Source: Tillus elongatus (Eukaryota > Arthropoda > Insecta > Coleoptera > Cleridae). Taken from it: 64,000 nt of DNA. The stretch is from contig OZ023267.1 in the NCBI GenBank assembly GCA_964006375.1, forward strand, positions 83,640,906 through 83,704,905, read 5' to 3'. Under the pieces are notes generated by a model. The model was not told the DNA's origin. It saw only the letters and a program-made list of their open reading frames with translations, and made no database searches. Within the stretch, counting starts at the first letter, position 1; each line of letters opens with the position of its first letter. Position numbers and translations under genes: made by a program. Positions 53,255 through 62,525 of this stretch are shown piece after piece.

Positions 53255-53440
53255 TAATAAAGTACGATCTGATAGAGAACCCAGATCACCACAACACATT
53301 TGAAAAAACGTGACGATCGTTTCACTAACCAAGTTTTCTCAATTTTGAAACGATCATCGGGTTGTTTTAAATGTGTTGTGATTTGGGTTCTCTAAGTGTA
53401 CTTATTAGTGCTCATCACAGGTTCTAATCTTCACCTAGAG
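53255..53440. repeat. head-to-head pair of PLE terminal regions
   Basis: The left part reads inverted (agagaacccagatcaccaca, gacgatcgtttcac) and the right part forward (gaaacgatcatcgggttg, gtgttgtgatttgggttctc, tagtgctcatcacagg). The right part matches the end of PLE copy 2 (46380-46465). The GAAAC...ATCGGG phrase marks these as PLE tails. Confidence 0.6.
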
Positions 53441-53442
53441 TA

Positions 53443-53646
53443 CGATCTGTAGTTCAAACAACTTTATACAATATGAGAAAAGATATAAATGCCATTAAAT
53501 CGAAAAGTTGTGATAAAACACATTACGTTCTGCTCTCCCGGCACCAGAAGAAAAAGACGGATGACATACGTTTAGGTATTATAGGTAAACCACAGGGTAC
53601 ATTAGAACCATCATTTAATACTTTGAACAGGACTAATGTCGTCTAA
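53443..53646 (+). other. unrecognised open frame
   Basis: 68 codons with no start, including TTLYNMRKDINAIKSKS, then KKKTDDIRLGIIGKPQG, ending NRTNVV-stop. A tag acceptor-like triplet lies just after its beginning. It could be an exon or transposon relic; not assigned. Confidence 0.2.
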
Positions 53647-54086
53647 TAAAAATCTTACAATGTAGACAAACACACAGAAGTAGGTAAATAATGTACCCTT
53701 GTTGTGATAAATAAGCAACAGCAAGATACACATAGGAAATTCCAGAGTTACACAATGCTTACGAGTAGCATATGCAGGCAAAAAAATTCTGCAAAAGGGC
53801 TCGGCTCTTTGTTTCTAAGATAAAATTGTGGGGTAAATTGTTGTGAACAAAATTAGTGTATTGGAATCCTAAATGGTTTCTGGGCTGTTACGCCGTGTTC
53901 AGACTCACTCAGTAGATTGCTATATGTTTCGCCAAATGGCTTCTTCGGTGCACCTGGTGTTAAACTGAAAGACATTGATCTGGTAACTCCTTTTATACTC
54001 CATAGATAACTCACACGAGTTATGGTTGTACCACCCTGTATATAATACAAGCCAAGGCACCCACCAGCAGGTATGCATACCTTGTA
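53647..54086. other. unassigned; may hold another PLE-type tail
   Basis: On the minus strand about 53975-53915 reads gcaccgaagaagccatttgg then cgaaacatatagc, a paired stem followed by CGAAAC, similar in shape to PLE terminal motifs but different in sequence from the copies above. Confidence 0.25.
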
Positions 54087-54516
54087 CAGGGTTCCCGCTC
54101 GTCTGGAAAACCGGGAAAAGTCAGGGAATTAGTAGAAGAAAAAATTTTGTCAGAAAATTTGGGAAAGTTCACTAAGAGTCAGGTCAGGTCTGTCCCTGTC
54201 AGTGAAAATTATTTGTTTCCTTTTTATGATAAATAATTGAAACAATGTGTTTGCTTTTTGTGCAATTCTGAACCATTCATTTAATGATTTCGTTTTCCAC
54301 AAAACCACAACAATATTTTTTATTTTGCTTTCATTGGTCGCTTTGTATTTGAAATGAGAAAGTGTGTTTTCCGCCATGACGCGAAGACCTACTGTATTCT
54401 GTAGTAGTGTGTTACAGATTTGGGGATAAATTGTGGAAGATCAAAGTCATGGAAATAGATTTTGGCATGTCAGGGAAATCAGGGAAGTTGATATGGTGTT
54501 TTTAGTGGGAACCCTG
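54087..54516. mobile_element. hAT-like MITE
   Basis: Ends CAGGGTTCCCGCT and, inverted, CAGGGTTCCCACT, with internal repeats gtcagggaa on both sides. This end type (CAGGG...) is usual for hAT elements. The flanks share TTGTA (54082-54086 and 54517-54521), shorter than the 8 bp expected of hAT, so the duplication may have decayed. The internal minus-strand frame of 75 codons (MAENTLSHFKYKATNES...) is not a transposase. Confidence 0.7.
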
Positions 54517-54521
54517 TTGTA

Positions 54522-54778
54522 TTTATGAACATGTTCCTTTTCTGTCAACTCAGTATGACTGGGACAGCTCAAAGACATTATCGATGATTTGATTAATTCA
54601 TCAGCATACTTGATTTACAAATATATGTAATCATTCATTTTTAAGTCAGCTAGTCTTTTCTGTCCAGTATCAAGAGTCTATATCGCTCATATTATTATAT
54701 TATATTTGATTAAATGTACATTGTTACTAAAATGAAATAAATTTAACTTGAAAATTTATCATGAAGCACAACTGTAAG
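54522..54778 (+). other. probable LTR end of a gypsy-group element
   Basis: This lies directly before a primer-binding site at 54779. It contains an AATAAA-like signal (aaatgaaataaatttaac). The LTR start and the matching 3' LTR were not found, so only the position relative to the primer site supports the call. Confidence 0.4.
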
Positions 54779-54794
54779 TGGCGCAGTCAGTAGT
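54779..54794 (+). promoter_or_regulatory. tRNA primer-binding site, gypsy type
   Basis: TGGCGCAGTCAGTAG matches the serine-tRNA-type primer site of gypsy-group elements at all but one position. In family members the cellular tRNA annealed here starts minus-strand DNA synthesis. Confidence 0.7.
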
Positions 54795-54939
54795 ATGAGC
54801 TTAGTGCCTTTTCAACAGAATCTCAAAAACCGCACATCGATTTTTATGGTTTAGAACTCAGAACAAGGAACAGAATTCAACAGCGAACAGCATCGTTCAT
54901 GTTAAAAAATAATTTTAGTAAACTTCAAGCAAAAAAACA

Positions 54940-56820
54940 GTGATTGCATGAGCGATCATAGGAGGAAATAAGGTTTGATACAGAATTTCTGCCTATAAAG
55001 TTGTCTGCCTTATTCTCTGTATCTTATGGTGCTGAAGCAAGAAGAAAAGAAAATGGGCGTGAACTTGATACTGGTGTAAGTGCTTTCATTGCTCAAAATC
55101 GATTAAAGTCAGGCTTAGAATCAAAAAAAAAATTAAAGAATTAAGTAATCCAATTAGAGTTAGTTTTGCACCCCCTAAACTTATATTAACAGAAGAACAT
55201 AATTTCAGAGTCATTTGAGAGAAAAATCAAATAATGCCAAATCAATTACAAAATTACCACATTAATGCTATTCCCGCATACGATGGGAATCAGCATACTT
55301 AAGGTTCATTTATTTCAGCATTCGAAAAACTTTTAACTTCATTTGTTGATAGGACCAATAATGAAAATCAAAATAATTAATGTATACTTAGAATAGTTAT
55401 AAGCAAATTAGAAGGTAGAGCTAAAACGTGAATAAGAAGTGGGGAAGATTCTACAAACTAGCCTCATATTAGACAATTATTATAACAATAGCTTATAGCG
55501 ACGAAAGAGAGGAAGATTGTTTAGCTAGCTATCTTATAATGCTATTAAAGCCTGGTCCGAAAGAAACACCATACCAGTTTGGTATGAGAATTCAAGGCTC
55601 ATGTAGTCTTTTATCCTCAAAACTAAGGTTAACCATTGCAAATCAAGATATTCTTTGCTTAAAAACAGAAGAACATAATTTCAGACAATAAGGTCATTTT
55701 AGAGAAAAATCAAATAATGCCAAATCAATTACAAAATTACCACATTAATGCTATTCCCGCATACGATGGGAATCAGCATACTTAAGGTTCATTTATTTCA
55801 GCATTCGAAAAACTTCTAACTTCATTTGTTGATAGGACCAATAATGAAAATCCAAATAATTAATGTATACTTAGAATAGTTATAAGCAAATTAGAAGGTA
55901 GAGCTAAAACGTGAATAGGAAGTGAGGAAGATTCTACAAACTAGCCTCATATTAGACAATTATTATAACTAGTTTATAGCGACGAAAGAGAGGAAGATTG
56001 TTTAGCTAGCTATCTTATAATGCTATTAAAGCCTGGTCCGAAAGAAACACCATACTAGTTTGGTATTAGAATTCAAGGCTCACGTAGTCTTTTATCCTCA
56101 AAACTAAGGTTAACCATTGCAAACCAAGATATTATTTGCTTAAAAATGAGATATAAAATAAAATGGCATTGCAAACTTATTTGCATGGTTTGAGCGGTCA
56201 ATTAGTATTGGCAATAAGGTTACAAAAACCAACTCATCTAGAGCAAGCTAGGTCACTTGTTAGAAGAGAAAAATTTTCAGAACAGGGAAAAACAAATGAA
56301 ACATACACAATCCATCTAGTTTTCAAAAACGAAATTTATCAAATAACGTAACGAAATTCTCAAAACTCATCGAATCTACAAAATAATAAAAATTAGTGTT
56401 GCCCATTTTATGAACTCCCACATTTGTCTAACCAACCCACATATAGATCACCCCTTAATTTACGTGATCCACCCCCACAGCAGCCGTCAATATATTTAGG
56501 CCAAATTCAAATTTTAGACCAAACAAATGTTAGGGCAAATTTCAGGCCTGAACCAATGGGTACTTCATCTAGAAATTTTATTTATTCAAGATGTTTTGAC
56601 AACGCAAATTCATCACAGTTCCAATAATACCACCAAGAATTTCAAAATGAATTTAAACAGGAAAATCCGGTCCATGGCGAAAATTATGAATATAATTCAT
56701 TTCAGTCAGAATTTTGTACAATTCCTAAAGATGACACCCATAATTTCAACGAAACAAATTTTGAGAATTATGTACAGACAGTCTGAAATACCTTTTGAAT
56801 AAGTAGAAAACATCGAACAA
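54940..56820 (+). pseudogene. gypsy-group gag, heavily decayed and partly duplicated
   Basis: Pieces in shifting frames read MPNQLQNYHINAIPAYDGN, then AFEKLLTSFVDRTNNEN, ISKLEGRA and LLKPGPKETPYQFGMRIQ (capsid), then after a tandem duplication ALQTYLHGLSGQLVLAIR and LEQARSLVRREKFSEQ (end of capsid), and a tail with FNETNFENYVQTV. The order and the primer site upstream fit a gypsy/errantivirus-type gag, which forms the particle shell. Stops and frameshifts are numerous. No protease, pol or env follows; the region ends near inverted LTR-like sequence. Confidence 0.65.
55190..56148 (+). repeat. 476-bp tandem duplication inside gag
   Basis: Units begin at cagaagaacataatttcaga (55190 and 55666). 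They are almost identical and share the same stops (for example catacttaaggttc and aataattaatgtata), so duplication happened after the gene had decayed. Confidence 0.9.
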
Positions 56821-56929
56821 AATGTTATACAGATTTTCAAAATACTTGAACACAAATAGTACAGATAAATTCTGTAAACCACACTAAATTACCATGTATA
56901 GTTATTTTAGTTGTCAACTTACGTTTTAT

Positions 56930-57220
56930 GATAGGTACTGGAAGTTGCTGTATGGGGCACCGTGGTCAGAGTTCTGTCGCAACAGAACTCGACAGAATGT
57001 ACTGTCATCCGTGACCCGTGACAAGCAGACAGTACAAGACAAGCGTCTACAGCCACCGTGATACTTTGGCTTTCAAAATTCTGCATGCGCGGTTGGGACT
57101 TCCCGCTCCCGCTTGTTTGGAATTTGATGTTTGATGATTTGATCATCTGTTTTCCGCTTGCTTCTGTTGTGTAGTATTGTTTCAGCTTGATTTTAAACAA
57201 TTATAAAAAGAAATAAAAAC
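56930..57220 (-). repeat. LTR-like piece, inverted copy of 61480-61620
   Basis: On the minus strand: aaattccaaacaagcgggag, ccgcgcatgcagaattttga, aagccaaagtatcacggtgg, ctgtagacgcttg. The same phrase order occurs on the plus strand upstream of the Mag-like gag. It is probably a stray LTR or leader of that family. Confidence 0.55.
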
Positions 57221-57335
57221 TGAATAAGATATTGGCTGCCTTCTAAAAATTGAATAAACATAAAACCGCAAAAAATATTGCATAATACAATAAGTAGGTA
57301 CATGTATTATACAGGGTTATTATAAAAGATAGTAG

Positions 57336-57595
57336 TGTAACAAACCCCCGTCCCAGTTCACGTCATCCACGTGCCGCCCATGGTCAGAGCAGGACGTGTA
57401 GCTGTTGTGTTGGTGACATTTCCGATGGGAAGGCTGGGAGTACTGACTAGAATAATGAAGTGTTCATCCTAGAAAACTTTTCTCTTCACAAAACTTTGAA
57501 ATTAGACATGTTAAGCCTGAACCCAAAACAATTATAATTGTTATATTATATTTTAACACTAGTAATAAACCATTAACGATTATTACCGTGTTACA
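57336..57595 (+). repeat. 5' LTR of the Arc-type Gypsy
   Basis: 260 bp, TGTAACAAAC...CGTGTTACA. It contains AATAAA-like taataaacc near its end. By eye it differs from the 3' LTR at only about five positions (near 57351, 57402 and 57525). Confidence 0.95.
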
Positions 57596-57596
57596 G

Positions 57597-57614
57597 TGGC
57601 GCCTAACGTTGAGC
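57597..57614 (+). promoter_or_regulatory. tRNA primer-binding site
   Basis: TGGCGCCTAACGTTGAGC, one base after the LTR end; the TGGCGCC start is typical of lysine-type primer sites. Confidence 0.75.
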
Positions 57615-58176
57615 TTACGTGCGTTCGAAGTCGTGGAACAGTTGTTTTGACAGGTGAACAGGTCGTTTATGTTTGAATTTGATTTTTTTTTCTCTCAACG
57701 AAATAAAACAGTTCTCAACCGGGTTGGTGGACAATCAAAAACATTCATTTTTTTCGTCTCCAAAAGACGCTGTGAGTGTTCGAGAACTTGCAAACATTGT
57801 TCTAGGGACAGTTGTTCATTACACAAGTGTTTTTTTTTTCAGTAGCTGACTGCGGAGCACTTTTTCGGACTTTTTTATTTCACGCGTATCGCGCCAAAAG
57901 TTTGTTATTATTAACGGATGTGCAGTTATTAGAACTTTATGTTGGAGCCAAGTGAAAAGTTGCAAAGACGTCGAGATCCATCTTTATTGCTTCAACAAGT
58001 TTCATCACATCCTACATACTGATCAGATGATCTTGTTTATCTATTATTGACAACTATCAGGAAGAAAGCTGGTGAGTAGCCTTTGTTTTCCTGCACGTTT
58101 TGAGTCATCTGCATCCATCACGGCAAACAATAATTGCCCATATTGGCTGAGAAGTTCTGTGAGACAGCTGACTCCA

Positions 58177-58770
58177 ATGGAGACAGAGCAACAACCTTCA
58201 TCAGAGATGGTGACTTTAACCAGTGAGCAGTTTAATACTCTTCTACGAAGCTTACAGAATGCCCATGTTAATGCAAGCTCAGCTTCACAGCCAAATGAAG
58301 GCAACCTCGCCAATTGTTCTGAAAAATTTGATGGTAGCAAAGAAGCAGACGTTAATGCTTTTATTGACTCTGTGGAAATTTATAAAGATTGTTTGCATGT
58401 ATCTGATACGAATGCCCTCCGCGGGTTACCTATGTTGCTAGATGGCCTCGCAGGTACCTGGTGGCAAGGAGTTAAAGCTTCTACGACATCCTGGACGGAT
58501 GCTATAGATTTATTAAGGAGCACATATGGGCCTCGCAAACCAGCTTATCGAGTGTATCGAGATTTATTTGCATGTGAGCAAGATAATCGTACACCTACTG
58601 ATATTTTTGTGTGCAAGGCCAGAGCTATTTTGTCTGAGTTGCCAATTAATCAGCTATCAGAAACTATCCAGTTGGATATGATTTACGGACTACTCCATAA
58701 ACGAATTCGAGAGAAGGTTCCGAGGGACAGTGTCTCTACGTTTCAGAACTACTCACCAAGGCACGTTTAG
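58177..58770 (+). pseudogene. gag capsid of the Arc-like lineage
   Basis: The likely start is METEQQPSSEM at 58177, though the frame is open from 58072. The capsid reads EKFDGSKEADVNAFIDSVEI, LLDGLAGTWWQGVKAS, AIDLLRSTYGPRKPAYRVYR and QLDMIYGLLHKRIREKV. This pattern (FDG, then GxAxxWWxGV, W..AI.LLR) is that of the Gypsy gags from which the insect Arc proteins derive; Arc proteins form RNA-carrying capsids. A one-base frameshift near 58745 ends the frame early: the next frame continues LLTKARLAEETFLPERD into the zinc knuckles. The LTRs and context show it is a transposon gag, not a domesticated Arc gene. Confidence 0.85.
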
Positions 58771-60347
58771 CTGAGGAGACATTTCTTCCAGAGAGAGATG
58801 TGCCGGCAGAGTCAGATAGGGGTGTTGTACGTCCGAGATGTGCATATTGCAAAAATTTTGGCCACACCAAGGAAGACTGTCGCAAGCTTATAGCGAAGAA
58901 TAACTTGTCTTCTTCACAGCAAGGAAAAATGGTTAGTAGTAGTAGTGTCAAAGACAGTGCATCTACCCGGGTTGCACCTATTTCATGTTATGGTTGTGGA
59001 AAACCGGGATATATAAAAGCAAATTGTCCAGATTGCAAGAAGCCTCTTGCCTCTATGGATTTTTGTAATCTAGACGTAGACCACAATATTAAGATATACC
59101 CTAGTGCTCGACCATTGCTTTTTGTTGACATCTCAGGTGCATATGGATCAGGAATTATCGACACAGGTTCTAAACAGAGTGTTGCAGGTTACAAAATTTT
59201 CCAGATACTCTCTGATAGTGGCACTAGGTTCGAAACTCAGACCGTTCACTTAAAGTTTGCTGATGGAGCTTGGAGACGAGAGAAAATTTTAGTGGGAACA
59301 GCTGATGTTTTCTTGCAGGGAAAGAGAATCTCAACGGAATTTATTGTTCTACCAGAAGCTACCGGTAATAATACTCTTTTTGGAATGGATTTCATTGAGA
59401 AGGCTCAATTGCTATTGGATTTTAATCACAGAACCTGGAGTTTTGCCGATGAGCCAGGTATGACGTACGAATTGGTATATGAACAAGCCGCAGAGAATAC
59501 ATGTGTTGTTGATATCAGTTTTATTTCAACCTTGAGATCAGATGAAGGACAAACTCTTTCCACAGAGCAGAAGCAACAAGTGGATGACTTGCTTGATAAG
59601 AATCAGGATATCTTCTGTCCAGGGGGAGAGGCAACTCCTTTTGCTGAACAAGTTATTGACACAGGAGATCACCCACCAATATCTGTTCCTCCATATAGGA
59701 TGTCCCCAGCAAAGAAGGCTGTCTTACGGAAGGAGCTAGATCGCGTGTTGGAAGCCAACATTATTGAAGAATGTAAAAGTGCGTGGGCTGCACCCGTGGT
59801 GCTTGTGCCTAAGAAAGACGGAACCACACGTGTCTGTATCGATTACCGTGCTTTGAACAAAGTAACACTGAACTCAAGTTATCTGTTACCGCAGATGGAT
59901 GATCTACTTCACGCGGCCACAAGAACCCTTTTTATGACCACCCTAGACTTGAAGTCAGGGTATTATCAAGTGAAAGTGCGCGAACGAGATCGCGACAAAA
60001 CTGCTTTCGCGACTCCGTTCGGTAATTTCCGGTATCTGCGCATGCCAATGGGGCTTAAAACTGCACCTATGACATTTCAACCTCTCATGGACCGTTTTAA
60101 CGCTGGAATCGGGGATATTCTAGTGCTCGTGTACTTGGACAATTTAATTGTTTTGTTGATTTCTTCTGAAGCACATTTAAAGGACTTGGAAACTATTTTT
60201 GAAGGACTTCCCATGTTTAAATTGTTGGTGAATCGCGACAAGTGGGTCGAGCTTTTCCCATTAGTTCGCGCGAACCGCGGAAGAGTGCGCCCGCACCCTC
60301 ATAGACCAGGTGTTTCTTCGGTATGGTCTTGCACGGAAAATCATTAG
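58745..60347 (+). pseudogene. zinc knuckles, protease and reverse transcriptase
   Basis: Frame 3. Zinc knuckles: CAYCKNFGHTKEDC is complete, while the second, CYGCGKPGYIKANC, has Tyr in place of His. Protease: SGIIDTGSKQSVAG with the DTG active site. RT: PPYRMSPAKKAVLRKELD, WAAPVVLVPKKDGTTRVCID, LDLKSGYYQVKV, FGNFRYLRMPMGLKTAP and, at 60132-60143, YLDN where YLDD is expected, so the second catalytic Asp is lost. After NRDK the frame enters VELFPL, which belongs to integrase: the RT end, RNase H and the integrase zinc domain and first Asp were removed. It then runs out of frame to a stop at 60347. Confidence 0.88.
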
Positions 60348-61230
60348 TTACAATGGTGTACAGTTTGGTAGCCACATTATGCAGCAGGTGTGTTATGTAT
60401 TGGATATAAAACAGACTTTCACTTCAGTGTATCATCCTGCAGCAAACATGGTGGAACGCAAGAATAGAGATCTTAAACCACGACTTGCCATGTTGGTAGG
60501 TAATGATCACACCAGTTGGTCTTCCAAACTTCCCACCATTAGATTTGCCATGAACACAGTGGTAGGCGAAACCACAGGCAATAGTGATGCTTTTCTAACA
60601 TTTGGGTGGGAGTTGAGGACTTCAGATGATGTTGCCCATGATGTGAAGTTCATTTTAGCTGAAGATGCCTTCATACCGCAGATCACACCATATCTGCGCC
60701 AGCTTGCAGCAGTGTTCCTCGAAACTAGAGAAACACATGACACAGCTCAAGATCGTCAGAAGGTGTTTGCTGATACCAAAAGACGCACAGCTCCAGATTT
60801 TAAGGTTGGAGATCTTGTGTGGGTAGGAACTCATACTCATAGTAATCAAGCTCAGGGTCGCACCGCCAAATTCGATCCCAAAAGAGATGGCCCTTATGTC
60901 ATATTTCGAAAGGTGTCCACCACCAGTTATGAAATAGCCAATCCGAAATCCCCAAATACCCCAATAGGAAAATATCATATTTCTGCACTCACTAAGTATC
61001 ATGGTAATGAAGCAGAAGCTCCAGTGGTCGAAATACGCAAGAGAGGCAGACCTAGATTAACCCAGGAGGATTCTAGTTCTCTCGCCGGGCCGTCTTCGGA
61101 ACCAGAGGGGGAGACTGTAACAAACCCCCGCGCCCGTTCACGTCATCCACGTGCCGCCCATGGTCAGAGCAGGACGTGCAGCTGTTGTGTTGGTGACATT
61201 TCCGATGGGAAGGCTGGGAGTACTGACTAG
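60250..61230 (+). pseudogene. integrase C-terminal half
   Basis: Frame 1 from about 60310: FLRYGLARKIISYNGVQF, where the family has SDNG, so a catalytic Asp is replaced by Tyr; VYHPAANMVERKNRDLK keeps the Glu. SAKFDPKRDGPYVIF-like text (TAKFDPKRDGPYVIFRKV) and YEIANPKSP form the C-terminal DNA-binding part, followed by a basic Ser/Pro-rich tail. The frame reads through the purine tract and about 115 bp into the 3' LTR before stopping at 61228-61230. Integrase would join the DNA copy to the host genome; this one cannot. Confidence 0.87.
61101..61115 (+). promoter_or_regulatory. polypurine tract
   Basis: accagagggggagac directly before the 3' LTR; it primes plus-strand DNA in LTR elements. It lies inside the integrase reading frame. 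Confidence 0.65.
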
Positions 61231-61375
61231 AATAATGAAGTGTTCATCCTAGAAAACTTTTCTCTTCACAAAACTTTGAAATTAGACATGTTAAGCCTGA
61301 ACCCAAAATAATTATAATTGTTATATTATATTTTAACACTAGTAATAAACCATTAACGATTATTACCGTGTTACA
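61116..61375 (+). repeat. 3' LTR of the Arc-type Gypsy
   Basis: 260 bp with the same ends as the 5' LTR, followed by the GTAG duplication at 61376-61379. Confidence 0.95.
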
Positions 61376-61379
61376 GTAG

Positions 61380-61857
61380 CAAATAAGTTCGTTTTTATTT
61401 ACCATTTTATCAATTATTGATAACTTTGCCATTGCTGCATAACATGTTCTGTTAAATTACACAGCGGCACAGTGTGTACGTCTCACGTGGAAAATTCAAA
61501 TTCCAAACAAACGGGAAGTCCAAACTGCGCATGCGGGATTTTGAAAGCCAAAGTATCGCGGTGGCTGTAGATGCTTGTGACAAGTGGTTGTTGACAGCGG
61601 GACAGTCAATAAGGCTGATGCTAATGCTGAATATTATTGTATTAAATTATTATTATATTTTGAGTACAAAATACTTCTTTCAATTCTCAATTAACGAACC
61701 CCAAGTTAACAACACAACATGGTGTCATGTGTGTTTGTTCATGTCTAAGTGTTCGTTTTTCTACACGTGAAGTCGTCCACGTCATAGAAAAAAGTGTGAG
61801 TACAGCCATTTTAACAAAAAGAAAATACCCGAAGTCAGTTTGAAAACCAATAATTTC
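61380..61857 (+). other. leader / LTR-like region of the Mag-like Gypsy
   Basis: It includes the phrase block at 61480-61620 (cgggaagtccaaactgcgca, aagccaaagtatcgcggtgg) found inverted at 56930-57220. By position it should be the 5' LTR and leader of the element that follows, but LTR ends and a primer site were not resolved. Confidence 0.4.
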
Positions 61858-62522
61858 ATGCCAACACTAAGCTTACAAGGTAACATAGCCAATAATTGGA
61901 CGTCATAGTATCAAGCTTTTAAAATATATATGAGAGCTGGTGGTTATGAAAAACAAGAAGACGCTAGAAAAGTAGCAATGTTTCTATAGCACATAGGGTA
62001 TTCAAATTTTTAATTCATTCAATCCGGATATGGACACAGTGTCATATAAAGGCTTAGTTGAAAAGTTTGAAGTTCACTGTAAACTGAAGAAAAACTTGAC
62101 AGTTGAGCGTGTGAATCATGTGAATTGGGGGACATCAAATATGCTCATAGTTGGTTTGAAACAGTCAAACAGGCATTTAAAAGAACAGCTTCTTCAAAAA
62201 GTGGTTTATGTCTTGAAGAAGCAATTCGAACAGCCAAAAGTATACAACTAACACTGAAACAAGCAGAAGGAATTGATCAGGGACCTATAGTTGAACAGAT
62301 TCGCAAGTATCCGAATAATCATGGGCCAGTCAGAAATGTTGACCATGGAAAGTCACACCGTACTCAGAGAGGTTCCAGATCACGGAGTCGTCATAGAAGG
62401 AGCCCAGTGCAGAAATTGTAAGAAATGGAATCATTATGATGTATGTTGTCTAGGTAGAAGACAAATTAATAGAATGGAAGCACAGTCACTAAATGATAAT
62501 TTTTTATTGGGTCTGTATTTAT
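61858..62522 (+). pseudogene. Mag-like Gypsy gag, broken
   Basis: Starts MPTLSLQGNIANNWTS, stop, YQAFKIYMRAGGYEKQEDAR, KVAMFL, the characteristic N-terminus of Mag/CsRn1-type gag (GN.A.NW..W.Q.F.IY). A stop follows, then a shift to DMDTVSYKGLVEKFEVHCKL, another shift to SSKSGLCLEEAIRTAKSIQ, and a CCHC knuckle CRNCKKWNHYDVCC near 62407 in a third frame. At least three stops or shifts make it non-functional. Confidence 0.7.
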
Positions 62523-62525
62523 AAA

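Larger units (their letters stand above)
57336..61375 (+). mobile_element. Gypsy (Ty3) element with Arc-like gag, LTR-complete but internally deleted
   Basis: Two 260-bp LTRs (57336-57595 and 61116-61375), a 4-bp duplication GTAG (57332-57335 and 61376-61379), a primer site one base after the left LTR and a purine tract before the right LTR. Inside are gag, protease and RT, and the second half of integrase. RNase H and the first part of integrase are missing by a clean deletion at about 60240. With nearly identical LTRs it inserted recently, although its own enzymes could not have been working, so help in trans is likely. Confidence 0.95.

Noticed and set aside
54087..54516. Autonomous hAT transposon
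   Set aside because: Only 430 bp long and its single frame has no transposase motifs. It is a MITE.
58177..58770. Domesticated Arc gene
   Set aside because: The Arc-like capsid is followed by zinc knuckles, protease, RT and integrase between two LTRs, so it is a transposon gag.
60507..61002. Minus-strand frames over the Gypsy integrase
   Set aside because: Shadows of the plus-strand integrase, which shows clear family motifs.
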